The notes under the pieces: generated by a model | Seen by the model: the letters and a program-made list of their open reading frames with translations, nothing else | Database searches by the model: none | Told to the model about the DNA's origin: nothing | Shown: positions 23,774 to 31,996 of the stretch, piece after piece | Layout of the letters: every line of letters begins with the position of its first letter | How positions within the stretch are numbered: position 1 is the first letter of the stretch | From: Parapedobacter sp964613725 | Lineage (GTDB): Bacteria; Bacteroidota; Bacteroidia; Sphingobacteriales; Sphingobacteriaceae | Direction of reading: 5' to 3' | NCBI GenBank assembly: GCA_964613725.1 | Contig: CAZTJY010000026.1 | Coordinates: 1-33,183 of the forward strand | DNA: 33,183 nt | Made by a program: the position numbers and the translations under genes

Positions 23774-26700
23774 TTAAAATGATAAAGCTATGGAGCCGCT
23801 GAATGTCCGATACAACGGATATTGCTCGTTCGATTCAAACCGGAAAGCGTTTGCATCTACTCCTTTGCTGCGATCGGCTGAGACCCCTTCCGGATCGAAG
23901 CCCGGATAATGTGTTAGGGTGAGGATATTGCGGCCAATAAGGCTAATCTTGATGTTATCGATCAATCGCCAGTGCCGGGGCTTGATGTCATAGCTGACCG
24001 CCAGTTCACGCAGTTTAAGAAACGTGGCATCAAATACCAACACGTCATTGTCCCAGCCCAATAGACCAATCTGCTGGCCGCCGTTGCTATAATAAGCTGC
24101 AGATTTTACCTCATTCCAGGGTTTGCCCGATTGGTCGAACAGTGCCGGTTCAGTGGTGTAACGCACGGCATGGTTATATAACGCCCCGCCATCTTGGTAA
24201 GACCACAGGGTGTAAAGTGAAAAATTCTTATACCGGATGGTGGTATTAAAATTTAAATTGAAATTAGGCACCATGCTTTTGCTTGGGAGGGCAACGATAT
24301 TGCCGTTATCGTCCATGATTTTGACAGGTGTTTCATTGATGGTGCCGATTTCACTGCGGCGGACAACAAATCCCTGGTTATTGACGGCAAAGAGTTCATC
24401 GGCCGTCCGCCCTTCAGGCACCTGGTTGGCCACGTCATCCATGGTACGTGCAAACCGGTCAAGGTATAACACCCCAAAATCAATCCCTTCTTCGATTCTG
24501 AAGCGGGTACCGTCTAGCATGTAGGGCGTGGCGTTTAGTTCTGTAATCCGCTGTTTGATTTTGTCGAATGTAATGCCGGCATTCCACCCCCAAGCAGCCT
24601 TGTTGATGAGATTGCCGCTCAGACTGGCTTCAAGAACCCGGGTTTGGATGGTCCCCGCGTTTTGCCATTGAAAGGCTGCACCTGAAAGCGGCGTAACAGG
24701 CACCTTTAGGATTTGGTCGGTATTGTTTGCTATGGAATAGTTGGTACTGAAGTAAAACCTATCCAGGAATTGCAAATCGGTTCCCACTTCGGTTTCTTTC
24801 GAAAAGGAGGGTTTTAACAGACTGTTTCCCAAGGTCTCCATATTTCCAGGAACACCATTTTGAAGGGCAAAAACCTCATACTGCGCTTCGAAGGGGGGCC
24901 TCAGGCCGGCCACACCATACGATGCCCTTAACTTCCACTCATTGATACCCCCAATCGCAAAATCTTCGGTGATGCGCCAAGCGCCTGCTATCCGGTAAAA
25001 TGTCTGCCACCGTACGTCGGCCCCGAAAAGTGAGGAGGCATCACGGCGCACCAAGGCGTCGAGAATATACTTATCCTGATAGTCCAGCACCATCATCCCT
25101 GCCACATTGTTAGCGACCGTGGTGAAAACCGACGAGCTCGCATTTTGGTTGGAAGATAGGTTTACCGACGTGATATTCATCCCACCGATACCCAAATCTC
25201 CGCCACCCCCATTCAAGCTGGACGAACTTGATGATTCGTACAAGTATTGCACTTTAAATGTAGTATTGAAGTTGCCAAACTGCTTGCGAAACATGGCATC
25301 CGCAGAAAACACCTTTTCGTTGTTACGCCACATACCCCGCGAAATGTATCCGACTTCGGGCGTAAGATCATAGCGCAAACGCCCCTTAGGGGTTAAAAAA
25401 AGATTCTCGCCGATGGATCTCGTGGTGCCGAATGCAGTAGAAAACGTGAGGTAATCGGTGGGATCGTACTTCAGGGAAAAATTAGACAACAGTTTCTCCA
25501 ATTTCGATTCGTTCTTCGAGTTGGTAATGGAATAAAGTGGATTGACGATATTTTCTATCCGGTTGGCATTGACCAAATAGGGGGAACCGTCCGTATTCGT
25601 GGCAAGCAAATCTGCTCCGGGGTCCGAACGGAACAGCGCACCAAACACCCCGCTTGCACGGTTGTCCGCATCAGTATGTGTATATAGATTGGATGTAGTG
25701 AACAAAAAATTGTCCAGTATCCGGTAGTCGAGGTTTAACCGCACGTTTGTGCGCGCGACACCGTCTACCATCTTGACAACGCCTTCTTCCTTAGTGAGTT
25801 GCAGCGAGGTATAAACACTGATTTTACTATTCTGGGAGGTGCCCCGGATACCTAAATGGTTTGTTACATAACTTCCGGGATTGAAAAACTGGTCAATATG
25901 GTCATATGTCTTCGGGTAACTATTGTCGTAAACGCGGTCAGGATCGGTAACGCCATAGTTTACGGTTCCATTCTCGATTAACCGATTGGTAGCCATAGAA
26001 CGGTCCGGCACGAAACCAAGTCCATTTTTTCCGTACTCCGTTCGAAAATTTACCTTTACGTTACCAGCTCCTACACTGCCCCCACGCTTGGTCATGATAC
26101 TGACTACCCCATTCGCGGCCCGTGAGCCGTACAGTGAGGAGGCCGCAGCACCTTTCAACACTTCGATTGACTCGATGTCTTCCGCATTGATATCTGCGAG
26201 TCCATTTTCGGTAAGTACTCCGTCGACAATATACAATGGATTCGAGGAACCAAAAATCATTTTAACTCCGCGCAGTTGAACGTCTACCTCTGACCCCGGG
26301 GCGCCGCTTGAACGCGTAACACGCACACCCGCTACCTTGCCCTGCAGAGCAGTGCCTGCATCTACCGCTGGCACTTGAGAAAGCCGCTCTGACGATACCT
26401 TTTCAATCGAGAAGCCTAACTTGGTCTTTGGCGTTCCCGTAGCAACTCCCGTAACAATTACTTCATCAAGCGAGATATCGCTTTTTTCGAGTGTAATGTC
26501 CAGCTGACCCGATTCGTTGACCACCAGCTCTTGAGGAGTCAACCCCACATAACTGACAACCAGTGTTGCCCCGCGGTCCACTTGGATAGCGAACCGCCCG
26601 TCGCTGTCTGTCCGCGTTCCCGTGTCGGAACCCTTTACCGCAACACTGACCCCAGCAAGAGGCATGCCCTCCGAGTCGGCTACGGTTCCCGTTAAGGCAA

Positions 26701-26818
26701 CTGAAGACTGCTGTGCGGTTGCCACATTTTGTCCAACCAAGCCAATGGAGACAATGACTATCATCAAAAAGTTGGTTAGCTTTTTTAGACACGTGTTGAT
26801 AAGATAATTTCTTTCCAT
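23774..26818 (-). CDS. SusC/RagA family TonB-linked outer membrane transporter
   Basis: 1014 residues, the normal size for SusC. A signal peptide (about 1-36) leads to a carboxypeptidase-regulatory-like domain (about 40-115, ALTGTVADSEGMPLAGVSVA). Then comes the TonB-box-like LDEVIVTGVATGTPKTKLGF, the plug (about 128-245, GKVAGVRVTRSSGAPGSEVD, VDGVLTENGLADI, AASSLYGSRAANGVVSI) and a beta-barrel that ends in a C-terminal aromatic-rich strand (SGSIALSF). SusC proteins import oligosaccharides through the outer membrane with TonB energy and work with the SusD lid encoded next door. It is the first gene of the PUL operon. No clear promoter match was seen in the 26819-27044 leader. Confidence 0.96.
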   Translation of the reverse strand: MERNYLINTCLKKLTNFLMIVIVSIGLVGQNVATAQQSSVALTGTVADSEGMPLAGVSVAVKGSDTGTRTDSDGRFAIQVDRGATLVVSYVGLTPQELVVNESGQLDITLEKSDISLDEVIVTGVATGTPKTKLGFSIEKVSSERLSQVPAVDAGTALQGKVAGVRVTRSSGAPGSEVDVQLRGVKMIFGSSNPLYIVDGVLTENGLADINAEDIESIEVLKGAAASSLYGSRAANGVVSIMTKRGGSVGAGNVKVNFRTEYGKNGLGFVPDRSMATNRLIENGTVNYGVTDPDRVYDNSYPKTYDHIDQFFNPGSYVTNHLGIRGTSQNSKISVYTSLQLTKEEGVVKMVDGVARTNVRLNLDYRILDNFLFTTSNLYTHTDADNRASGVFGALFRSDPGADLLATNTDGSPYLVNANRIENIVNPLYSITNSKNESKLEKLLSNFSLKYDPTDYLTFSTAFGTTRSIGENLFLTPKGRLRYDLTPEVGYISRGMWRNNEKVFSADAMFRKQFGNFNTTFKVQYLYESSSSSSLNGGGGDLGIGGMNITSVNLSSNQNASSSVFTTVANNVAGMMVLDYQDKYILDALVRRDASSLFGADVRWQTFYRIAGAWRITEDFAIGGINEWKLRASYGVAGLRPPFEAQYEVFALQNGVPGNMETLGNSLLKPSFSKETEVGTDLQFLDRFYFSTNYSIANNTDQILKVPVTPLSGAAFQWQNAGTIQTRVLEASLSGNLINKAAWGWNAGITFDKIKQRITELNATPYMLDGTRFRIEEGIDFGVLYLDRFARTMDDVANQVPEGRTADELFAVNNQGFVVRRSEIGTINETPVKIMDDNGNIVALPSKSMVPNFNLNFNTTIRYKNFSLYTLWSYQDGGALYNHAVRYTTEPALFDQSGKPWNEVKSAAYYSNGGQQIGLLGWDNDVLVFDATFLKLRELAVSYDIKPRHWRLIDNIKISLIGRNILTLTHYPGFDPEGVSADRSKGVDANAFRFESNEQYPLYRTFSGSIALSF

Positions 26819-27044
26819 AATTGTAAAATTTTAATAACAATGATGCCCATGGCTAGTTCACGGCGCTCATAATTGTACCGCAAATGACCGCATTTACTGG
26901 GTTTTTATATACTAGAATTGTATCAAAAAAGGGAAATATCGTATCATATCTCTGAAATGCGAAAACCATCAGGTCTAGAATTCCAAATCGTATAAACTGC
27001 GTTTAGAAGCCTCGACCGAGTCTTGACTTATCAGACGAATAATG
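26819..27044. promoter_or_regulatory. Leader and control region upstream of the SusC gene
   Basis: About 226 AT-rich bases between the divergent SusC gene and the promoter at 27022-27052. They should carry the operon promoter and the HTCS binding site. I could not find a TTTG-N19-TAnnTTTG match on the minus strand, which fits activator-dependent PUL promoters that lack a good -33 box. No specific operator repeat was recognised. Confidence 0.35.
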
Positions 27045-27052
27045 TATATTTA
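27022..27052 (+). promoter_or_regulatory. Probable promoter of the DUF3052-like gene
   Basis: CTTG (27022-27025), exactly 19 bases, then TATATTTA (27045-27052), one mismatch in each box. It would start transcription near 27059, about 25 bases before the ATG at 27084. Confidence 0.5.
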
Positions 27053-27083
27053 AACTCGAAACGCGAATTTAACAATCACGGCG

Positions 27084-27557
27084 ATGACACCGGTATTCAA
27101 AAAATTGAACCTTAAACAAAAAAATGCCTTTGTACTCAACGCTCCCACTGAATTTGAAGAAGAGCTTTTAGCGATACAGGCCGATGCTGCGATCAAAAAA
27201 AGCATCGGCGCGGACGAAATCGAATTCGTGCTGACGTTCGTAACGACCAAAGTGGATATCGACCAAATAACACCTGCCATCACTGAAAAGTTGAAAGGCG
27301 ATGCTGTTGTATGGTTTGCATACCCTAAAGGTACATCTAAGAAATACAAAGCAGAGATAAACAGGGACCGCGGCTGGGAAATACTTGGGAAATCGGGCTT
27401 TGAAGCTGTACGGCAAGTGTCCATCGACGACGACTGGAGCGCGGTACGATTCCGGAAGGTAGCATACATCAAAACCATGAACAGACGCAAGGATTTTGCG
27501 ATGACCGAACATGGGAAACGGAAAACCCAGCAAACTACCCAGCACAAAAAAAGTTAA
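27084..27557 (+). CDS. DUF3052-like small protein
   Basis: 157 residues. The central block VVWFAYPKGTSKKYKAEINR and the later GWEILGKSGFEAVRQVSIDD plus DWSAVRFRKV resemble the DUF3052 family pattern (W.AWPK..., ...GL.D.K...DE.WSGL.F). The C-terminus is polar and basic (RKDFAMTEHGKRKTQQTTQ). There is no signal peptide or membrane segment, so it is cytoplasmic. No function is known for the family. The promoter at 27022-27052 and the convergent-free position suggest a single-gene unit. The family call is from pattern likeness only. Confidence 0.6.
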   Translation: MTPVFKKLNLKQKNAFVLNAPTEFEEELLAIQADAAIKKSIGADEIEFVLTFVTTKVDIDQITPAITEKLKGDAVVWFAYPKGTSKKYKAEINRDRGWEILGKSGFEAVRQVSIDDDWSAVRFRKVAYIKTMNRRKDFAMTEHGKRKTQQTTQHKKS

Positions 27558-27571
27558 ATATTCAGACTATG

Positions 27572-27614
27572 CTGGCCTTGGTTATTGTGGCCCTGCATAG
27601 CCCACCATGGCCAG
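27572..27614. terminator. Hairpin after the DUF3052-like gene
   Basis: CTGGCCTTGGT (27572-27582) pairs with ACCATGGCCAG (27604-27614), ten of eleven positions, with a 21-base loop. No T-run follows. It lies 14 bases after the stop at 27557 and may end that transcript. Confidence 0.4.
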
Positions 27615-27691
27615 AGCTTTGTGAGTTTACGGACCGGTGACCAATACCCTAATCGGTTTTCGTATCTTTACTGCACATGGAAGGATGTGAT

Positions 27692-28357
27692 ATGATAGGA
27701 AACTGGAAAGCCGTATTATTTGACCTAGACGGTACGCTCATTGACTCGGAGTGGTTCTATTATAAAGCTTGGCGGAAAGCACTGGAGCATTACGGATTTG
27801 CACTAGATAGCGATATGTGGCAGCGTGAGCTGGCCGGCAAAACGGATGGCCAAGCACTTGAACACCTACATCATAGCTATGGCTTTTCGGTTGATAAAAC
27901 GGCATTCCATGACTACACGCGCGCGCTCATTGCCGACCAGCACGAGGAGGAAGCGGTATCGCTGATGCCGGGTGCGACCGATTTGATTAACTTCTTACAC
28001 CAACGGCACGTCATCATGGCCGTTGTGACCTCCAGCAAACGGGAAGTTGCCAATTACCACCTGGAACGGAATGGTTTAAGGCATTTTTTTGCAGCATTAG
28101 TGAGCCGAACCGACGTGCACCGGCCGAAGCCTAATCCTGAGCCGTATCTCCGTTGTGTAGCGCAATTGGGATTGGGACATGGCGAATGCCTCGTGATCGA
28201 GGATTCGGTTACTGGCGCAACCTCGGCGAAAGCCGCCGGCCTGAGTTGCTTTGGCGTGCAAACCCACTTACCGATCCGTCAAACGCTGCCCACCGAACGA
28301 TCATTTGACAACCTGCATGAGGTAAGGGAATTCCTGGAATCGCTCGCGGCTGACTAA
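27692..28357 (+). CDS. HAD-IA family phosphatase (beta-phosphoglucomutase/sugar-phosphatase-like)
   Basis: 221 residues from the ATG at 27692, which has GGAAGG seven bases upstream; an ATG at 27677 in the same frame is possible but lies where transcription is predicted to start (TATCTTTA at 27663-27670). HAD motifs: I, D11-x-D13 in FDLDGTLIDSE; II, TSS in VVTSSKRE (about 113-115); III, K146 in RPKPNPEPY; IV, E170-D171 in CLVIEDSVTGA. The helical cap sits between motifs I and II (HHSYGFSVDKTAFHDY). Known members hydrolyse sugar phosphates and similar small phosphomonoesters; substrate unknown. The stop overlaps the end of the convergent flavoprotein gene by four bases. Confidence 0.9.
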   Translation: MIGNWKAVLFDLDGTLIDSEWFYYKAWRKALEHYGFALDSDMWQRELAGKTDGQALEHLHHSYGFSVDKTAFHDYTRALIADQHEEEAVSLMPGATDLINFLHQRHVIMAVVTSSKREVANYHLERNGLRHFFAALVSRTDVHRPKPNPEPYLRCVAQLGLGHGECLVIEDSVTGATSAKAAGLSCFGVQTHLPIRQTLPTERSFDNLHEVREFLESLAAD

Positions 28358-29262
28358 AAATCTTCTTCCGTCAATGCATGATTAACCATGGCACCGGTCA
28401 AATTGCCGGCAGCAACCGAATTGGCGACCGAACGCATCGGACTCGAGTTATCACCACATGCATAAACCCCATCTACGGTTGTTTGTTGTAGATGGTTTAC
28501 CCTAATGTGACCGTGCTCGGTCAATTCGCACCCGATTGCCGCGGGAATACCCGAATGCTGGACAAACGGGATAGCCGCATAGACGGCATTAAAGGACACT
28601 CGGCTGCCATCTTCAAATTCGACGGCCGTGAGCTGACCGTTTTGGTGTATGATCCCGACGACATTGGTTTCTATAATCCCGATGGCGTGCCGCTTCAGAC
28701 CGGCAAGCTGGTCAGCTGTAAAAGTCGGCTTGCCCTGTGTGAGGACGGTAAGATCATCGGTGAGGTTTTTAACCAACGAAGCCACGTGGAATGCTCGGTC
28801 GCCATTTGCTAGGATGCCCGTCCGTTTGGTGCGGAATTCGTAGCCGTGGCAATATGGGCAATGGATAACGGAAATCCCCCAGCATTCGGCAAATCCCCTG
28901 ATATCGGGTAACGCATCTTTGATGCCCGTTGCAACAATTAACTTTCTACACGCAAACAGCGCGCCAGATTCCGTTGCAACGGAAAAGCCTTCCGCGCTTT
29001 TTACCGCGCCAACGGCCAAATCCTCCCGGAAATGTACCGTTTGGTATTTCTTCACCTGCGCCCTCGCTTTCTCATTGATGGCAAGCGGTGTTTCGCCATC
29101 TTGGGTGATGAAATTGTGCGAATGCGGTGTTTGCCTATTGCAGGGTAACCCACTGTCGATAACCAATACTTTTCGCAAAGAACGACCCAACGCCATTGCC
29201 GCAGACAGGCCGGCATAGCTCCCACCGATAATGATTACATCAAAATAATTAGCTCGTGTCAT
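28354..29262 (-). CDS. Thioredoxin-reductase-like NAD(P)/FAD-dependent oxidoreductase
   Basis: 302 residues. The FAD site is IIGGSYAGLSAA (11-22) and the second FAD block is VDGVYACGDNSSPMRSVANS (about 263-282). The redox motif is C135-P-Y-C138 in HCPYCHGYE. Classical thioredoxin reductases have CATCD here; the CxxCHGxE form, with His in place of Asp, resembles the dithiol-oxidase branch (GliT, HlmI type). The NADPH-binding segment (GILANGDRAFHVASL) is not a clean GxGxxA. Known relatives reduce or oxidise disulfides of small molecules or proteins. It ends convergently with the HAD gene, overlapping by four bases. A promoter ending four bases before the ATG implies a leaderless mRNA. Confidence 0.88.
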   Translation of the reverse strand: MTRANYFDVIIIGGSYAGLSAAMALGRSLRKVLVIDSGLPCNRQTPHSHNFITQDGETPLAINEKARAQVKKYQTVHFREDLAVGAVKSAEGFSVATESGALFACRKLIVATGIKDALPDIRGFAECWGISVIHCPYCHGYEFRTKRTGILANGDRAFHVASLVKNLTDDLTVLTQGKPTFTADQLAGLKRHAIGIIETNVVGIIHQNGQLTAVEFEDGSRVSFNAVYAAIPFVQHSGIPAAIGCELTEHGHIRVNHLQQTTVDGVYACGDNSSPMRSVANSVAAGNLTGAMVNHALTEEDF

Positions 29263-29266
29263 CTTA

Positions 29267-29297
29267 CAAAGCTACATAATATTTCGTTACACGCAAC
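29267..29297 (-). promoter_or_regulatory. Promoter of the flavoprotein gene, predicted leaderless
   Basis: GTTG (29294-29297), exactly 19 bases, then TAGCTTTG (29267-29274), a full -7 match. Transcription would start about 5-7 bases further on, which is the ATG itself (29260-29262). The -33 box lies in a palindrome, GCAAC-CAT-GTTGC (29293-29305), a likely operator for a dimeric repressor. Confidence 0.6.
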
Positions 29298-29305
29298 CAT
29301 GTTGC
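29293..29305. promoter_or_regulatory. Palindromic operator candidate
   Basis: GCAACCATGTTGC, a perfect 5-bp inverted repeat with three bases between halves, overlaps the -33 box of the flavoprotein gene. A bound repressor would block polymerase. The repressor is not encoded in an obvious place in the window. Confidence 0.4.
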
Positions 29306-29373
29306 AATAACAAACGCTATGACATGTAAAACAAATAGTTACCTTTTTCGTCTTTTAGTTCCTCGGTTATTAT

Positions 29374-29381
29374 TAATTTTG
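29374..29381 (+). promoter_or_regulatory. Probable -7 box for the DUF4256 gene
   Basis: TAATTTTG fully matches TAnnTTTG. No clear TTTG lies at the right distance; TTTA at 29354 is at 16 bases. Leader of about 40 bases to the ATG at 29427. Confidence 0.35.
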
Positions 29382-29426
29382 GGTATAAATCATAAACGGA
29401 AATAATGTATCCAATCGGTCGATAAT

Positions 29427-29993
29427 ATGGCAACGGCAAAAAAAGAACTGATCCCCGAGCAACGCGACGAATTGCTCAATACCCTCCGTGAACGTTTTGA
29501 AAAAAATATGGATCGGCATAAAGGTCTAGATTGGCAAAAAATACAAGCCAAGCTTGAAGCCAACCCCCAAAAGCTATGGGCACTTGATGAGATGGAGACA
29601 ACCGGCGGCGAACCGGATGTGGTGGGTCAAGATAAGAAGTCGGGCGCATATATGTTCGTCGACTGTTCCGCGGAAAGCCCGAAGGGCCGTCGAAGCCTTT
29701 GTTACGATCGTGACGCGCTGGAATCCAGAAAGGCTCATAAGCCGGCGAACAGCGCACAGGATATGGCGGCTGAAATGGGTGTGGAATTACTTACTGAAGA
29801 GCAGTATCATGCTTTACAGCGACTTGGAAAATTTGACGCAAAAACATCTAGCTGGTTGAAAACGCCCGATGACGTGCGTAAACTCGGTGGTGCTATTTTT
29901 GGTGATTGGCGATTCGGCAGGGTGTTCATTTATCATAATGGTGCCGATTCTTATTACGGTGCCAGGGGATTTAGAAGCGTATTATTCGTGTGA
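29427..29993 (+). CDS. DUF4256 family protein
   Basis: 188 residues, the usual length. Family blocks seen: LLNTLRERFEKNMDRHKGLD, KLWALDEMETTGGEPDVVG, YMFVDCSAESPKGRRSLCYD, EMGVELLTEEQYHALQRLGK, DAKTSSWLKTPDDVR, and the C-terminal FIYHNGADSYYGARGFRSVL. The function of the family is unknown. No signal peptide or membrane segment, so cytoplasmic. The gene is divergent from the flavoprotein gene and separated by 164 bases; the oxidoreductase gene follows on the same strand after 125 bases. Confidence 0.9.
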   Translation: MATAKKELIPEQRDELLNTLRERFEKNMDRHKGLDWQKIQAKLEANPQKLWALDEMETTGGEPDVVGQDKKSGAYMFVDCSAESPKGRRSLCYDRDALESRKAHKPANSAQDMAAEMGVELLTEEQYHALQRLGKFDAKTSSWLKTPDDVRKLGGAIFGDWRFGRVFIYHNGADSYYGARGFRSVLFV

Positions 29994-30118
29994 CGGATAT
30001 GACGCTGATTTTCCGCATGTGGATGTATCCCGTGCATTTTTTCCTGTAATAAACGAATCCGAAATAAACAATTGAAGCGGGTTTGAAGTTAATTGAGAAA
30101 AGCATACAAAAAACCATC

Positions 30119-31246
30119 ATGAAAAATTCCCGTCGCGATTTCCTGCAAAAATTGGCTGCTACGGCGGCCACACTCCCCTTTCTCTCGTCTTACGATACCT
30201 TTGCCAATAGCGGTTTACGGCCCATGGCGTTGTCGCAAGGGCCAACACTCCGCGTGGCATTAATGGGGCTCGGCGGCTATGCGTCACGGGTGGCTGAAGC
30301 CATGCAATCTTGCAAACGTGCTAAAATAACAGGCCTCATCAGTGGAACGCCAGAAAAGTTGGTCGATTGGGGCAACCGATTCGGTGTGCCCGAAGAAAGC
30401 CGGTACAATTACGAAAATTTCGACCGCATCAAAGATAACCCGAACATTGACGCTGTATATGTTATCACGCCCAATGCGTTGCACCATGACCAAGTTATCC
30501 GAGTGGCCAAAGCAGGGAAACATGTTATTTGTGAGAAACCATTGGCATTGAATGCCACTGAAGGACAGGAAATGGTAGATGTTTGCGCCAATGCGGGCGT
30601 AAAATTACTCGTAGGCTATCGCATGCATTTCGAACCGAAGACCGTGGAAGTAGTACGGATGCGCGCCGCAGGCGAATTCGGAACAATCAAGTTCTTTCAG
30701 GGGCAGTGTGGATTCCGGATCGGTGACCCCAACCAATGGCGGCTGGATAAAAACCTCGCCGGCGGCGGAGCCATGATGGATATCGGTATATATGCGATTA
30801 ACGGTTCGCGATATATGGTAGGCGAGGAACCTATTTGGGTAACCGCACAGGAAACGAAAACAGATCCCGTAAAATTTAAAGAAGGCGTAGACGAGACCAT
30901 CCTTTTCCAATTGGGCTTCCCAAACGGTGCGGTGGCATCTTGTCTGTCTACTTACAATATGAATTACCTGGACCGCTTTTTCCTCAATGGCGAAAAAGGA
31001 TTCGCGGAAATGCAGCCTTCCACAGGCTACGGCCCCATCAAAGGACGCACAAATAAGGGCGAATTGACACAACCCCATGTGACCCACCAAACCCTGCAAA
31101 TGGATGAAATGGCAGGTATCATCCTGGATGGCAACACGGCCATCGTGCCCGTAGACGGCAACGAGGGATTGAAAGATCTAAAAATAATCGACGCTATTTA
31201 TCGCGCCTGTGCGACGGGTACCAAACAGGAACTGCAACTGGTTTAA
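30119..31246 (+). CDS. Tat-exported Gfo/Idh/MocA family oxidoreductase (glucose-fructose oxidoreductase type)
   Basis: 375 residues from the ATG at 30119; an in-frame TTG at 30083 is less likely because the Tat signal starts at MKNSRRDFLQKL. The twin-arginine motif RRDFLQ followed by a weakly hydrophobic stretch (AATAATLPFLSS) points to Tat export with the cofactor already bound. The NAD(P)-binding fold begins LRVALMGLGGYASRVAEAMQ. The sugar-dehydrogenase signature EKPLALNATEGQEM and the second block GGGAMMDIGIYAINGSRYMV follow. Known relatives are periplasmic sugar oxidoreductases such as glucose-fructose oxidoreductase and related sugar or glycan dehydrogenases; the substrate is unknown. 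It is convergent with the ICMT-type gene, 23 bases apart. Confidence 0.9.
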   Translation: MKNSRRDFLQKLAATAATLPFLSSYDTFANSGLRPMALSQGPTLRVALMGLGGYASRVAEAMQSCKRAKITGLISGTPEKLVDWGNRFGVPEESRYNYENFDRIKDNPNIDAVYVITPNALHHDQVIRVAKAGKHVICEKPLALNATEGQEMVDVCANAGVKLLVGYRMHFEPKTVEVVRMRAAGEFGTIKFFQGQCGFRIGDPNQWRLDKNLAGGGAMMDIGIYAINGSRYMVGEEPIWVTAQETKTDPVKFKEGVDETILFQLGFPNGAVASCLSTYNMNYLDRFFLNGEKGFAEMQPSTGYGPIKGRTNKGELTQPHVTHQTLQMDEMAGIILDGNTAIVPVDGNEGLKDLKIIDAIYRACATGTKQELQLV

Positions 31247-31252
31247 CAAGTT

Positions 31253-31275
31253 GCAGCACGGCCGCTGCGCTACAC
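31253..31275. terminator. Weak hairpin between convergent genes
   Basis: GCAGC (31253-31257) and GCTGC (31264-31268) pair across six bases, seven bases before a short T-run. The stem is only five base pairs. It lies between the stops at 31246 and 31270. Confidence 0.25.
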
Positions 31276-31992
31276 TTTTTCCCATCTACCCGACTTCTTC
31301 AGGTAACGGATGGCACCGTAATAACAAGCCAATACCAGCGCGGCAATAATAAACCATGTGTTCCGCGTGGCTTCATCCCATTGCCAATGCGTGTACTTGA
31401 ATACCAGAATCACCACGATACAGAGCAGCCATACAACCTGGGTGTTGTATTCCCGCATTAGCCAGCGTTTCCACGAGAAGTGCATTCCAGCGATGGTTTT
31501 CTCCAACCCGAGCGGATTGATTAACCAACGGTGCACCCGTTTAGCGTACGCGTCGAATTCCACACCAAACTTATTCCGCAAAAAATGTTCCTCAGCCAAA
31601 ACGATAGCTTGGTAAATGAAGAGAAAAAGGGGAATAAAAACCAACAGATAAAGCAGGGAATTGACAAGGATCCCCACGCCGACAAGCATGAGGATATTAC
31701 CAACGTAGAGTGGATTGCGACAGTGTGCAAAAATACCCTCGGTTACCAGGGTATTAGCATACACCTTCTTGTCCTTCCCCCCCCTTACAATATATGCCAA
31801 TGCAATTGTTGCTCCCCGAATGAGCTGCCCCACTACGGTAACCACCAGCCCGATAATCAAGGGGTAACGATAATAATCAGAACCGAAGTCAGCTTCGCTA
31901 AAAACGGGGGCAGACGGGATAAATAGCGCCAAGTAGAGGAAAATAAACAGAAAATTCCGGTACTTAAAAAAGAAATTGCCGATCTGTACCAT
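31270..31992 (-). CDS. ICMT/phospholipid-methyltransferase family membrane protein
   Basis: 240 residues with several membrane segments (about 10-28, 40-62, 97-135, 184-200 and 212-228). The isoprenylcysteine-carboxyl-methyltransferase/PEMT signature is present: EGIFAHCRNPLYVGNILM (about 86-103), then AEEHFLRNKFGVEFDAYAKR (about 132-151). Known members methylate lipids, isoprenylcysteine or small compounds using S-adenosylmethionine from inside the membrane. It starts four bases after the CmoA-like gene and is surely co-transcribed with it. What it methylates is not known; no prenylated protein is expected in bacteria. Confidence 0.85.
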   Translation of the reverse strand: MVQIGNFFFKYRNFLFIFLYLALFIPSAPVFSEADFGSDYYRYPLIIGLVVTVVGQLIRGATIALAYIVRGGKDKKVYANTLVTEGIFAHCRNPLYVGNILMLVGVGILVNSLLYLLVFIPLFLFIYQAIVLAEEHFLRNKFGVEFDAYAKRVHRWLINPLGLEKTIAGMHFSWKRWLMREYNTQVVWLLCIVVILVFKYTHWQWDEATRNTWFIIAALVLACYYGAIRYLKKSGRWEKV

Positions 31993-31996
31993 TTCG

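Noticed and set aside
29869..30075. 68-residue plus-strand frame overlapping the end of the DUF4256 gene
   Set aside because: It overlaps a supported gene in another frame and has no recognisable motif.
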